From Sphingobium fontiphilum (lineage in GTDB: Bacteria; Pseudomonadota; Alphaproteobacteria; Sphingomonadales; Sphingomonadaceae), in contig NZ_JACIEB010000006.1 in the NCBI RefSeq assembly GCF_014196635.1, forward strand, positions 217,019 through 281,018: 64,000 nt of DNA, in the 5' to 3' direction. Below the pieces are notes generated by a model. That model saw only the letters and a program-made list of their open reading frames with translations. It had not been told where the DNA came from and did not search any database. Each line of letters opens with the position of its first letter. Position 1 is the first letter of the stretch. This document shows, piece by piece, positions 26,445 through 35,674 of the stretch. Made by a program: the position numbers and the translations under genes.

Positions 26445-28883
26445 GTGACCGAACTGCCGATCAACGCCGTCCTGCCCGACCTGCTCGCCGCCCTGTCGCG
26501 CGGCAGCAACGCCGTGCTGGTCGCCCCGCCGGGCGCGGGCAAGACCACGGCAGTCGCACCCGCCCTGCTGGATCAGCCATGGTGCACGGGGCAGGTTCTG
26601 CTGCTCTCCCCCCGCCGTCTCGCCGCCCGCGCGGCGGCCGAGCGCATCGCCGAACTGATGGGAGAGCAGCCGGGCGGCACGGTCGGCTACGCCACGCGCA
26701 TGGACAGCAAATCCTCCGCCCGCACCCGCATGCTGGTGCTGACCGAGGGGATTTTCGTCCGCCGGATTCAGGACGACCCGGAACTCGCCGGGGTGTCAGC
26801 GGTGCTGTTCGATGAAGTGCATGAACGCAGCCTCGACAGCGATTTCGGCCTTGCTCTCGCGCTCGACGCGCAGGCGGCCTTGCGCCCCGACCTGCGGATC
26901 GTGCCAATGTCCGCCACGCTGGACGGCGCGCGCTTCGCCGCCTTGCTGGACAACGCGCCAGTGGTCGAGAGCGAAGGCCGCATCCAGCCGCTGGAGCTGC
27001 GCCATGTCGGTCGCAACGCTGAAAAGCGGATTGAGGATGAAATGGCCGCCGCCATCCGCCGCGCGCTGATCGAGGAATCCGATGGCGACATTCTCGCCTT
27101 CCTGCCCGGCGTCGCCGAAATCGAGCGGACGGCCGAGCGGATCGAAGGCATCGCCGCCACCGTCCACAAACTCCACGGCAGCCTCGACCCCGGCGCCCAG
27201 CGCGCCGCCATCCGTCCTGCGCCCGATCGCAAGGTCATCCTCGCCACCTCCATCGCCGAAACCAGCCTGACCATCGACGGCGTGCGGATCGTCGTCGACA
27301 GCGGCCTTGCCCGCCGCCCCCGCTATGATCGCGCCGCCGGGGTCACCCGCCTCGTCACCGAACGCGCCAGCCAGGCCAGCGCCACGCAGCGGGCCGGGCG
27401 CGCCGCGCGCCAGCGGCCGGGCGTCGCCTATCGCCTGTGGGAAGCCGCCGCCAGTGCCGGGATGCCACCGTTCGACCCGCCGGAAATATTGGAGAGCGAT
27501 CTTTCCGCCCTGCTGCTCGATTGCGCGCTTTGGGGGGTGAGCGATCCCGCCAGCCTACGCTGGCTCGACCCGCCGCCCGCCGCCGCCATCACCGAAGCGC
27601 GATCCCGCTTGTCCAGTCTGGAGGCCATTGACGACGATGGCCGCATCACCGCCCATGGCCGCGCGCTGGCGAAACTGCCGGTTGCGCCGCGCATCGGCCA
27701 TATGCTGGTGCGCGCGGGCGAAATGGGGCTGGGCGACGTGGCGGCGGAGGTCGCCGTGCTGCTGGGCGAACGCGGCATTGGCGGGCAGGATGCCGACCTG
27801 ACGCAGCGCCGCATCCGCTGGCGTCGGGAAAGCGGCAAGCGGGCCGATGCCGCGCGGGCCATGGCGAAACGCTGGGCGCGGCTGGCGCCATCGGGCGGTG
27901 ACGCGCCGCCGACCGATCAGGCAATCGGTCTGTGCCTGGCGCTGGCCTTCCCCGACCGGGTGGCGAAGCGCCGGTCGGCTGACGGCGGCGATTGGGCGAG
28001 CGTTGGCGGGCGCGGCTTCCGCCTCGATCCGCTGTCGCCGCTGGCGCGGGAGGACTGGCTGGCCGTCGGCGAGGTGCAGGGCAGCGCCGCGGGCGCGCGC
28101 ATATTGTCGGCCGCGCCGATCAGTGAGGCCGATGTGCTGCGCCTGTTCGGCGAACGGGTTCGGGAGCATCGCACCGTCCGCTTCCGTCCCGACAATGGCG
28201 GGGTGGAGGCGCTGCGCGAGCGGCGGCTGGGGTCGCTGCGCCTGTCTTCGGGGTCGGATGACCGGCCCGACCCGCAGGCCGTTGCCGATGCGCTGCTCGC
28301 GGGCGTGCGGCAGGGCGGCCTTCCCCTGCTGCCATGGTCCGACCCGGCCCGTTCGCTCAGGACACGTGCGGCCTTCGCCGGGGTGGCGGCGCTGTCGGAC
28401 GAGGCGCTGATGGCCGGCATCGACCAATGGCTGCCGCCGCTGCTCGTCGGCCGCCGCCGCCTGTCCGACATCGACCGGTCGCAACTGTCGGGCGTGCTGG
28501 AAGGCCTGCTGGGCTGGGACGGCAAGCAAGCGGTCGAGCGACTCGCCCCGCCCGCCTTCCGCTCGCCCGCAGGGTCCAGCCATGAAATCGACTATGCCGC
28601 CGAAGGGGGGCCAAGGGTGGAACTGCGCGTGCAGGCGCTCTTTGGCCTGGCGGAACATCCAACCGTGGGCAGCGCCCGCATTCCCTTGGTCCTCTCCCTC
28701 ACCTCACCCGCCGGCCGCCCGATCCAGACGACCCGAGACCTGCCCGGCTTCTGGGCCGGAAGCTGGAACGCCGTCGCCAAGGAGATGCGCGGCCGTTATC
28801 CCCGCCACCCCTGGCCCGACGATCCGGCGGCGGCCAGCGCCACATTGCGCACCAAAAATGCCGACGCCCGGCGCACCCCTTGA
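26445..28883 (+). CDS. hrpB: ATP-dependent helicase HrpB
   Basis: The product is 812 residues from GTG 26445, which has aggggc at proper distance; a TTG at 26409 in frame is less likely. DEAH-box motifs: Walker A APPGAGKTT, FDEVHERSLDSD (DEVH), SATLDG, and motif VI QRAGRAARQRPG. The C-terminal half has the HrpB-specific region ending with AEHPTVGSARIPLVL and the terminal RYPRHPWPDDPA, which identify HrpB rather than HrpA. HrpB is a conserved, poorly understood RNA helicase. Confidence 0.95.
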   Translation: MTELPINAVLPDLLAALSRGSNAVLVAPPGAGKTTAVAPALLDQPWCTGQVLLLSPRRLAARAAAERIAELMGEQPGGTVGYATRMDSKSSARTRMLVLTEGIFVRRIQDDPELAGVSAVLFDEVHERSLDSDFGLALALDAQAALRPDLRIVPMSATLDGARFAALLDNAPVVESEGRIQPLELRHVGRNAEKRIEDEMAAAIRRALIEESDGDILAFLPGVAEIERTAERIEGIAATVHKLHGSLDPGAQRAAIRPAPDRKVILATSIAETSLTIDGVRIVVDSGLARRPRYDRAAGVTRLVTERASQASATQRAGRAARQRPGVAYRLWEAAASAGMPPFDPPEILESDLSALLLDCALWGVSDPASLRWLDPPPAAAITEARSRLSSLEAIDDDGRITAHGRALAKLPVAPRIGHMLVRAGEMGLGDVAAEVAVLLGERGIGGQDADLTQRRIRWRRESGKRADAARAMAKRWARLAPSGGDAPPTDQAIGLCLALAFPDRVAKRRSADGGDWASVGGRGFRLDPLSPLAREDWLAVGEVQGSAAGARILSAAPISEADVLRLFGERVREHRTVRFRPDNGGVEALRERRLGSLRLSSGSDDRPDPQAVADALLAGVRQGGLPLLPWSDPARSLRTRAAFAGVAALSDEALMAGIDQWLPPLLVGRRRLSDIDRSQLSGVLEGLLGWDGKQAVERLAPPAFRSPAGSSHEIDYAAEGGPRVELRVQALFGLAEHPTVGSARIPLVLSLTSPAGRPIQTTRDLPGFWAGSWNAVAKEMRGRYPRHPWPDDPAAASATLRTKNADARRTP

Positions 28884-28938
28884 CTTGACGATCGGGCTTG
28901 GTGCAACGCACAATCACCAGTTACCGGAGTCTTTCGCG

Positions 28939-29217
28939 ATGACCGCGCGTATTTACCAGATCCAGAAGAACGCCCTGCAATCGGGCAAGGCGCTGACCCA
29001 TAAATGGGTGCTGGAATATGCCCCCGCCGAAGCGAAGAAGCCCGATCCGCTGACCGGCTGGGCGGGCTCTGGCGACACAAAGCAGCAGTTGAGGCTCAGC
29101 TTCCCCTCGCAGGAGGCCGCCGTCGCCTACGCCCGCAAGCAGGGCGTGCCCTACACCGTTATCGCGACCCCGCCCAAGACGCTGAAGTTGCAGGCCTACG
29201 CGGATAATTTCCGGTAA
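28939..29217 (+). CDS. Complex I accessory subunit (NDUFS4/18-kDa family, ETC complex I subunit)
   Basis: The 92-residue product matches the short NDUFS4 family: WVLEYAP, then the signature PLTGWAGSGDTKQQLRLSF, then EAAVAYARKQGVPYTV and the closing QAYADNFR. In mitochondria this subunit holds the Fe-S arm of complex I; it is shared with alphaproteobacteria. The gene is alone here, far from any nuo cluster, and follows hrpB by 55 bases. Its ATG at 28939 has an accggag site. Confidence 0.93.
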   Translation: MTARIYQIQKNALQSGKALTHKWVLEYAPAEAKKPDPLTGWAGSGDTKQQLRLSFPSQEAAVAYARKQGVPYTVIATPPKTLKLQAYADNFR

Positions 29218-29223
29218 GCTGCG

Positions 29224-29757
29224 TCAGGCGATGGCCAGTTCGACCGCAAGCGCGACGAAGCTGGCGATCACCCCGACCAGAAACAGCCGGTAGGCATAGC
29301 CCAGCCAGCGATATTTCCTGCGCTGAAGCACCCGGCCATTCTGATGCAGATCGCGCAACATGGTCCGGCACAGGCTGGCGTCGTCGGTGACGAGGTTCAT
29401 CACCCGGTCGGTAAAGTCCTTCTCATCCAGTGCGCTGAAAATCCCGAAGAAAAGCAGATTGTCGCCCTCGCCGACTGCCCCATCGCCCACGCGCGGAACG
29501 CTGGGCAGCACCGCCATGATGGCGCAGATCGCCGCCAGAAACACTGCGACCGCCAATATCGCGATGGGCGCCATCAGGCGTCCCGCGCGCAGTTGCCCGA
29601 TGCACAGGGTAAAAATGACCATGGAGGCGCCGATCAGCATATTGGCCTTCTGGTCCGCCATCTGGCTGAGCTGCATATGGGTGGTCACCGCCGTGCGGAT
29701 CAGGTGGACGGCATTGGGAACCGGCCGGGCGCCATCAGGTTCGATCATGCTGGCCAT
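29224..29757 (-). CDS. Pycsar-effector-like (PycTM/DUF5706) membrane protein, stand-alone
   Basis: The product is 177 residues. The N-terminal helix with VTTHMQLSQMADQKANMLIGASM matches the ADQKAN signature of the DUF5706/PycTM family. Two hydrophobic segments (about residues 42-58 and 63-85) form the hairpin, and a third spans the C-terminal end (LFLVGVIASFVALAVEL). In Pycsar defence systems such proteins respond to cyclic pyrimidine nucleotides and disrupt the membrane. No nucleotide cyclase lies nearby, so the defence role cannot be claimed; solitary DUF5706 proteins are common. The start ATG 29757 is the one nearest the conserved region. It is divergent from the ACP gene. Confidence 0.72.
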   Translation of the reverse strand: MASMIEPDGARPVPNAVHLIRTAVTTHMQLSQMADQKANMLIGASMVIFTLCIGQLRAGRLMAPIAILAVAVFLAAICAIMAVLPSVPRVGDGAVGEGDNLLFFGIFSALDEKDFTDRVMNLVTDDASLCRTMLRDLHQNGRVLQRRKYRWLGYAYRLFLVGVIASFVALAVELAIA

Positions 29758-29883
29758 AATTTCGCGCCTTCCCACCTTCGCGCCGCATAGCGGCACCATC
29801 ATGCCCGATTGCCGCCTTATTCGCTTGCCAAATACCGGCCCGCGCGGGCAAAAGCCCCACTTTCAGGGAAAGCTCAAGAGCAT

Positions 29884-30129
29884 ATGACGGATCGCCAGCC
29901 CATTTTCGACACAGTCGCCGCACAGATCGCCCCATTCAACAAAAAGGGCATCGAACTGACCGACGCGACCAGCTTCGCCACCGATCTGGAGTGGGACAGC
30001 CTGACCGTCATGGATTTCGTCGCGGCGATCGAGGATGAATTCGACATCATCATCACCATGAACATGCAGGCCGAAATCGAAACGGTCGGCCAACTGGTCG
30101 ACGCGGTGATGAAGCTGCAGGCCGCCTGA
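29884..30129 (+). CDS. Acyl carrier protein linked to sphingolipid synthesis
   Basis: The 81-residue acidic product has the phosphopantetheine attachment Ser in the LEWDSLTVMDF motif, and the DEFDIIITMNMQAEIETVGQLVD helix III region typical of ACPs. It lies 19 bases before the serine palmitoyltransferase gene. In Caulobacter and Sphingomonads a dedicated ACP (AcpR) next to spt supplies acyl chains for sphingolipid synthesis; this gene fits that role by position. A general fatty-acid ACP would be expected near fab genes, which are absent. Confidence 0.93.
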   Translation: MTDRQPIFDTVAAQIAPFNKKGIELTDATSFATDLEWDSLTVMDFVAAIEDEFDIIITMNMQAEIETVGQLVDAVMKLQAA

Positions 30130-30148
30130 CGCATCCCGCCATCCATGG

Positions 30149-31393
30149 ATGGCTGAAGAACCCGAACGGACATTTTTGATGACCAACAGCCGCGACCTTT
30201 TTTCCAAGTTCGACGCCCTGATCGCAGAGCGCGAGGCGCTGCTCGCCACCGGTGTGCGCGACCCCTTCGCCATCGTCATGGATGAAGTGAAGTCGCCCAC
30301 CCTTGCCGTCATCAAGGGCAAGGACACGATCCTGCTGGGCACCTATAATTACATGGGCATGACTTTCGATCCCGACGTCGTGGCGGCGGGCAAGAAAGCT
30401 CTGGACGATTTCGGCGCGGGCACGACCGGCAGCCGCGTGCTCAACGGCACTTATCAGGGGCATCGGGAAGTCGAAGACGCGCTGAAGGAATTTTACGGCA
30501 CCTCGTCGGCCATGGTGTTTTCGACCGGCTATCAGGCCAATCTGGGCATGATTTCCACGCTGGCGGGCAAGGGCGACTATGTCGTGCTGGACGCCGACAG
30601 CCACGCCTCCATCTATGACGGCTGTTTTCTGGGCGACGCCGAAATCGTCCGTTTCCGCCACAACAGCGTCGAGGATCTGAACAAACGTCTCGGGCGCCTG
30701 CCCGCCGACGCGCTGAAGCTGGTGGTGCTGGAAGGCGTCTATTCGATGCTGGGCGACGTCGCCCCCCTGCCCCAAATGGTCGCGGCCGTCCGCAGCCACG
30801 AAAACTGCATGATCCTGGTCGACGAAGCCCATGGCATGGGCTTTTTCGGCGCGCATGGCCGGGGCGTCTATGAGGAGCAGGGCGTCGAGAAGGACGTCGA
30901 TTTCGTCGTTGGCACCTTCTCCAAATCAGTGGGGACGGTCGGCGGCTTCTGTGTTTCCAACCACCCCAAATTCGAGATTTTGCGCCTCGTCTGCCGCCCT
31001 TATGTCTTCACCGCGTCGCTTCCGCCCAGCGTCGTCGCAACCGCCGCGACCAGCATCCGCAAGTTGATGCATGCGGGCGAAAAGCGCGCGCATCTGTGGA
31101 AGAACAGCCAAAGGCTGCACAAGGGGCTGACCGATCTCGGCTTCACCCTGGGGACGAAGGAACCGCAATCGGCGATCATCGCCGTCATCCTCACCGATCA
31201 GGCGCAGGCCGTGGCGATGTGGCAGACGCTGCTGGAGCTGGGCCTTTACGTTAACATGGCGCGCCCGCCCGCGACACCGGCCGGCACCTTTTTGCTGCGC
31301 TGCTCGCTATGCGCGGAACATAGCGACGAACAGGTCGGCCAGATCATCGGTATTTTCGAGGCGGCTGGCCGCGCCGTGGGCGTGATCGCCTGA
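30149..31393 (+). CDS. spt: Serine palmitoyltransferase
   Basis: The product is 414 residues. It is a soluble alpha-oxoamine synthase that condenses L-serine with palmitoyl-thioester to 3-oxosphinganine, the first step of sphingolipid synthesis. Recognisable segments: GTYNYMGMTFDPDV, the DSHASIYDGC stretch with the PLP-stacking His, LVDEAHGMGFFG with the PLP Asp, and the PLP Lys in GTFSKSVGTVGG (about residue 261). PYVFTASLPPSVVATA and VNMARPPATPAGTFLLRCS near the end match the Sphingomonas enzyme closely. The start may be ATG 30149 or ATG 30179. It follows the ACP gene in the same direction. Confidence 0.96.
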   Translation: MAEEPERTFLMTNSRDLFSKFDALIAEREALLATGVRDPFAIVMDEVKSPTLAVIKGKDTILLGTYNYMGMTFDPDVVAAGKKALDDFGAGTTGSRVLNGTYQGHREVEDALKEFYGTSSAMVFSTGYQANLGMISTLAGKGDYVVLDADSHASIYDGCFLGDAEIVRFRHNSVEDLNKRLGRLPADALKLVVLEGVYSMLGDVAPLPQMVAAVRSHENCMILVDEAHGMGFFGAHGRGVYEEQGVEKDVDFVVGTFSKSVGTVGGFCVSNHPKFEILRLVCRPYVFTASLPPSVVATAATSIRKLMHAGEKRAHLWKNSQRLHKGLTDLGFTLGTKEPQSAIIAVILTDQAQAVAMWQTLLELGLYVNMARPPATPAGTFLLRCSLCAEHSDEQVGQIIGIFEAAGRAVGVIA

Positions 31394-31463
31394 CAGGGTG
31401 CGGACCGGACTGGCGGAACGGATGGCTTTTGCGATGCCTTCCCTTCGTCTAGGATAGTCGACC

Positions 31464-33449
31464 ATGGTGGCTTTCCGATCCGAAAATGATGGCGGGTGGC
31501 GGGAAAGACTGGCCCGCGCCCTGCCCCTCATTTTGGGCTTCATGCTCGCTGGCGCGCTTGGCGCGTTGCTCTTTGGCGCCTCGACGGCGCAGGAAGATCA
31601 TCAGCGCGCGCTCGACGCCCAGCGCCGCAGCATGGAGGTGATCGCTCTCGTTCGTCAGTTGGAGGCCACCACCGCACGCGCGGAAGCGACGCTGGCCCGC
31701 TATGTCATCAGCCTCGATCCCGATACCGGCCGTCTGTATCAGGCGCAATGGCGCGCGGCGGCCGGGCAATTGCGCAGCCTGGCCTATGCGACGCGCCGCT
31801 CGCCCGAACAACAGGCCAATGTCCGCGCCTTGCAGGTCGCCTTCGATGAGCGCGGCAAGCGGCTGGCGGAAATCGGCCTGCGCACCACGTACGACCAGAA
31901 AATGGCGGCGTTGGCGAAATTCCATGCCGCCGGAACATCGGACGACCTGCGCCGCATCATATTGTCGCTCGACCGGGTGAGCGCCACCGAGAAGCAGCGA
32001 CTGGAAGAACGCAGCATGGCGGTGGATGCGGCGGGCGACCGCACCGTCCGCGTCAGCCAGACGTCCCGCCTTCTGGGGCTGACGCTGCTGGCCTGCGTCC
32101 TTTTTGCCTTCTGGATCGCGCAGATCGCCTATAGCGAGCGCCGCAAGGCTAATAATGAAGCTGAAGCCGAAAGCGAACGCGCCGACCGGCTGGAAACGGC
32201 GGTGGCCCAGCGGACACAGGAATTGCGCGAGGCGAACGAAGCCCTGCGTCGCGAGGCCGCCGAGCGCGAAGCTGCCGAGGAACATTTGCGTCAGGTGCAC
32301 AAGCTGGACGCGGTGGGTCAGTTGACCGGCGGTATCGCCCATGATTTCAACAATATGCTGGCGGTCGTCGTCGGCGGTCTGGAACTCGCCCGGCGCAAGC
32401 TGCGGCTGAAACCCGACGACGCCGAACGCCATATCGACAACGCCATGGAGGGCGCATCTCGCGCGTCGGCGCTGACCCGGCGGCTGCTGGCCTTTGCCCG
32501 GTCCGAACCGCTGTTGCCCAGCGCGATTTCACCCGACGCTTTGCTGGAGGGCATGGCGGACCTGATCGACCGGACGATCGGCGACCAGATCATCGTCACG
32601 ATCAACGGGCGGGCTGCCGGATGGCGCATCTTCGTCGACCGGCACCAGATGGAAAACGCCTTGCTGAACCTGTGCGTCAACGCCCGTGACGCCATGGACG
32701 GGCGCGGGACGCTGAGCATCGAAACCACGCAGGCGCCGCTGGCCGAGGCGGAGATCGGCGAGTGCCCGGCGGGCGACTATGTGCGGCTCACCGTCCGCGA
32801 CACTGGCTGCGGCATGACGCCGCAGGTGCTGGCCCGCGTGTTCGAACCCTTTTTCACGACCAAGCCGGTGGGCAAGGGCACCGGCCTGGGGCTCAGCCAG
32901 ATTTTCGGCTTCGTTCGCCAGAGTCATGGCGAAATCCGTATCGAATCCGAACCAGGACAGGGAACCGCCGTCCATATTTACCTGCCGCGTCACCGCGCCA
33001 GCGCGCAGGAAGCGGACGAGCAGGCGCAATCCGCCGCGACCGACGAAACCCGCCATCCCCCCACGCGCATCCTGGTGGTGGAGGATGATCCGCGCGTGCT
33101 CAAACAGACGCTGGCCGCCGTCGCGGAACTCGGCCATTTGCCGGTCCCGTGCGAACATCCCGCACGGGCCGCCAAATTGCTGGCCAGCCATGGCGACATT
33201 GGCCTCATCATCAGCGACGTGCTCATGCCCGACATGACCGGACCGGAAATGGTCTGCGCCTTGCCCGAAGCCTTTTCCGATATTCCGGTGCTGTTCGTCA
33301 CCGGCTATGCCGGCGACAGCATGGACAGCGCCCAATTCGGCGGCCATCCGGTGTTGCGCAAACCCTATACGCTGATCAGCCTGTCGCGCGCGGTGGCGAC
33401 CGCACTTACCGGATCGCGCCTCCCCGGAACAGTCGCGGCAGCAGAGTGA
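31464..33449 (+). CDS. Hybrid sensor histidine kinase with receiver domain
   Basis: The product is 661 residues. Two membrane segments (about residues 16-36 and 196-213) bracket a helical periplasmic sensor. A coiled coil follows, then HisKA with the phospho-acceptor His in QLTGGIAHDFNNMLAVV and an HATPase_c domain (NLCVNARDAMDG, DTGCGM, GTGLGLSQIFGFV). A receiver domain closes the protein (VVEDDP, SDVLMPDMTG, TGYAG, RKPYT). This is the IAHDFNN kinase subfamily common in alphaproteobacteria. No separate response regulator is adjacent. The last 44 bases overlap the convergent nucleotidyltransferase gene. Confidence 0.93.
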   Translation: MVAFRSENDGGWRERLARALPLILGFMLAGALGALLFGASTAQEDHQRALDAQRRSMEVIALVRQLEATTARAEATLARYVISLDPDTGRLYQAQWRAAAGQLRSLAYATRRSPEQQANVRALQVAFDERGKRLAEIGLRTTYDQKMAALAKFHAAGTSDDLRRIILSLDRVSATEKQRLEERSMAVDAAGDRTVRVSQTSRLLGLTLLACVLFAFWIAQIAYSERRKANNEAEAESERADRLETAVAQRTQELREANEALRREAAEREAAEEHLRQVHKLDAVGQLTGGIAHDFNNMLAVVVGGLELARRKLRLKPDDAERHIDNAMEGASRASALTRRLLAFARSEPLLPSAISPDALLEGMADLIDRTIGDQIIVTINGRAAGWRIFVDRHQMENALLNLCVNARDAMDGRGTLSIETTQAPLAEAEIGECPAGDYVRLTVRDTGCGMTPQVLARVFEPFFTTKPVGKGTGLGLSQIFGFVRQSHGEIRIESEPGQGTAVHIYLPRHRASAQEADEQAQSAATDETRHPPTRILVVEDDPRVLKQTLAAVAELGHLPVPCEHPARAAKLLASHGDIGLIISDVLMPDMTGPEMVCALPEAFSDIPVLFVTGYAGDSMDSAQFGGHPVLRKPYTLISLSRAVATALTGSRLPGTVAAAE

Positions 33450-34302
33450 TCGCGCCGACCAGCGGCCAGCGCCGCTGCCATGGTTTGATGACGATGGCGG
33501 TCCCGGCGTGGCGGTTGATCTTCCACGCCAGATAGTCGATGCCGCCAGCGAATGTGAAGCTGGCCTTGGCCAGCCGCACGACCGACAGCCATTTGCCCCG
33601 GCGCTGCAACTGGCGCCAGCGCCGCCTCGCCCGCGCGGGCGACAGGCGATAAGGCGCGTCGCCAATCATTGCCAGCGCCGCCTCGCCGACACGCGCATAG
33701 CGCGCGGGGTCGACATCGACGATCGACTGCGACCGCCCCTTCCGCTCGGCGCGAAGCTCGCCATTATAGGTCAGCGCAAAGCCGGCCTTCCACAGATCGG
33801 TAATTGCGTCGCCGCCCCCCTGCGCCATGGTCGGCAGGGTCATTTCCAGCAGCGTCGGCGCGGCGCGCGCGACCGCCGACACCGCAACCTCCCGCGCCAT
33901 GTCGTCCGCCGCCCACACCAGCCGCGACGGCTGGGCAAAGCGCGCCCAGACCGAAATATTGTCGGCATCCCACCCGTTCAGCCGGGCGAAGTCGGCTTCA
34001 CTGAGCACCGCATATTTGGCGATCAACCCGCCCTGCTCGAACGGAAAGACATTGGGCGGGATCAACCGGTTGGCGGTCGCCAGCCAGCTTTTGCCATAAG
34101 CGGCGCGATAGTCCGAAACGATCAGGTAGAAATCGAGCATCAGCCCGTCGAGACTGGCCTCGCGCAGGCATGAGCCGTAAAACAGCACGGCGCGGGCGGC
34201 ATAGGGATATTGGTCCGCCAGCGCCCGCGCCATCGCGGTCACCCGCGGATCGACGGGCTCGGCCAGTTCGGCGGCAACGAGGGCAAAAAGATCATCGGAC
34301 AT
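33406..34302 (-). CDS. Putative TAM41-like nucleotidyltransferase (CDP-diacylglycerol synthase type)
   Basis: The product is 298 residues. Near the N-terminus FYGSC (residues 41-45) followed by LMLDFYLIVSDYRAAYGKSW resembles the GSG...Q...DF-x-V motif of the TAM41 nucleotidyltransferase fold, which makes CDP-diacylglycerol in mitochondria. The remainder (ALAMIGDAPYRL, RRWRQLQRRGKWLSVVRLAKASFTF and a Trp/Lys-rich end) is consistent with an amphipathic membrane-bound enzyme. It lies in the same neighbourhood as ACP and spt, so a phospholipid or sphingophospholipid head-group role is attractive. This is my weakest family assignment of the group; a related nucleotidyltransferase-fold enzyme is possible. 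Confidence 0.55.
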   Translation of the reverse strand: MSDDLFALVAAELAEPVDPRVTAMARALADQYPYAARAVLFYGSCLREASLDGLMLDFYLIVSDYRAAYGKSWLATANRLIPPNVFPFEQGGLIAKYAVLSEADFARLNGWDADNISVWARFAQPSRLVWAADDMAREVAVSAVARAAPTLLEMTLPTMAQGGGDAITDLWKAGFALTYNGELRAERKGRSQSIVDVDPARYARVGEAALAMIGDAPYRLSPARARRRWRQLQRRGKWLSVVRLAKASFTFAGGIDYLAWKINRHAGTAIVIKPWQRRWPLVGAITLLPRLFRGGAIR

Positions 34303-34345
34303 CCGTGCCGCTGATACACGAGCGAAGCGCGATTGGCAGTCCCGA

Positions 34346-35638
34346 TCAATCGGTGTCCCACACCACATGGATTGAATCGGCTCCACGCAGGTTCAGTCCG
34401 CGCACGAACGGCGCTTCATGATCCGGATCGAACCTCAGATTGGGCAGGTCGAGCAAGGCATCGAGCGCGACTTCTATCTCTGCAAGCGCCAGGTGCATGC
34501 CCATGCAGATATGGGGGCCGAACCCGAAGCTGAGCAGTGGACGCATCGGGCGCTGGATCCACAGTTCGTCGGGCCTTTCGTAGACTTCGGGATCATGGTT
34601 GGCCGAAGCGATCGAAAGCGATACCGCCGTGCCCTTGGCGATTTTCACATCGCCGATTTCCATGTCCTTCGCCGCGATCCTCGCCAATGCGGCAGCGGTC
34701 GGATCGCGCCGCATGGTCTCGTTGATCGCCTTGGGGATCAGCGAGCGATTCTGGCGGACCTCTTCAAGAACATCGGGCCTTTCGAGCAGTTGCACCATCA
34801 TGTTGCCAAATGTGCGGCTGGTCGTTTCGCCGGCCGCCAGCAGCAACATTCGCACGAATGCGGTGATATCATCGTCGCTAAAGCGCCTGCCACCGATTTC
34901 GCTGCGCATCATGAAACCGATGACGTCGTCCTGATCGGTCCCTTCGGCGCGACGCGCAGCGACGATCGGCAGGATGATTTCGTGCATCCTGACGCCGGCG
35001 GCCATCGACGCGGGAACGGTGGTCCTGGCCAGTTCTGGATCGAACTGGGGCCCGGCCAGCACCTTCAGCGCAAGTCCGGCAAGTTCCTGCACCACACGCG
35101 GATCGTCAGGGAAGCCCAGGAAGGCGTAGGCGATGCGCAGCGGGAAGGGCAGCGCGAAATCGCGGATCAGGTCGGTGCGGCCAAGGGGCCGCATCCGGGC
35201 GATATATTCGTCCCGGATGATCGGGACGACCAGTTCATCCATCCGCCGGCGGATTTCAGGGCGGGAGAAGGGCTTCTGGATCAGCGCGCGATAGGTATCA
35301 TGCACCTCGCCGTCCATGCCGGTGAACAGCATATTATCGACCGCCGCGCCGAAGCCTTCGGCGAGCAGGTAGCTTTGCCAGTTCACCGGATCCTTCAGGA
35401 CGGCATGGACGTCCTTGTAACGGAACAGCGTGACGATGGGTCGGCCGGACCGCATGAAATCGGCCTGGCTGGGCACGCTGTATTCCGCCAGCACATCCCC
35501 ATGCATGACCGGACATTTGCCGCGCCTTTCCGCGAGCATGGGATAGGGATTGGCGGGACAACTGCCGGAATAGCTGTCGCTCACCAGTTGATAGTCGCTC
35601 AGCATTTTGTCGAGCGGATCGATTGCATCAAGTCCCAT
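34346..35638 (-). CDS. Cytochrome P450 (second in operon)
   Basis: The product is 430 residues, soluble, bacterial class I type. Heme-binding loop FGFGPHICMGMHLA with the cysteine ligand, I-helix oxygen-activation motif LAAGETTSR, and the ExxR helix (NETMRRD) are all present. It sits last in a six-gene catabolic operon on the minus strand, 36 bases after another P450. Redox partners are not encoded in the operon. The substrate is unknown; the operon suggests a polycyclic, steroid-like or aromatic compound. Confidence 0.95.
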   Translation of the reverse strand: MGLDAIDPLDKMLSDYQLVSDSYSGSCPANPYPMLAERRGKCPVMHGDVLAEYSVPSQADFMRSGRPIVTLFRYKDVHAVLKDPVNWQSYLLAEGFGAAVDNMLFTGMDGEVHDTYRALIQKPFSRPEIRRRMDELVVPIIRDEYIARMRPLGRTDLIRDFALPFPLRIAYAFLGFPDDPRVVQELAGLALKVLAGPQFDPELARTTVPASMAAGVRMHEIILPIVAARRAEGTDQDDVIGFMMRSEIGGRRFSDDDITAFVRMLLLAAGETTSRTFGNMMVQLLERPDVLEEVRQNRSLIPKAINETMRRDPTAAALARIAAKDMEIGDVKIAKGTAVSLSIASANHDPEVYERPDELWIQRPMRPLLSFGFGPHICMGMHLALAEIEVALDALLDLPNLRFDPDHEAPFVRGLNLRGADSIHVVWDTD

Positions 35639-35674
35639 GTCGGGTTCCTTCGTCAGGCGAGAGTCTGGTTCGCT

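Noticed and set aside
29224..29757. A complete Pycsar defence system
   Set aside because: Only an effector-like membrane protein is present; no uridylate/cytidylate cyclase lies on either side.
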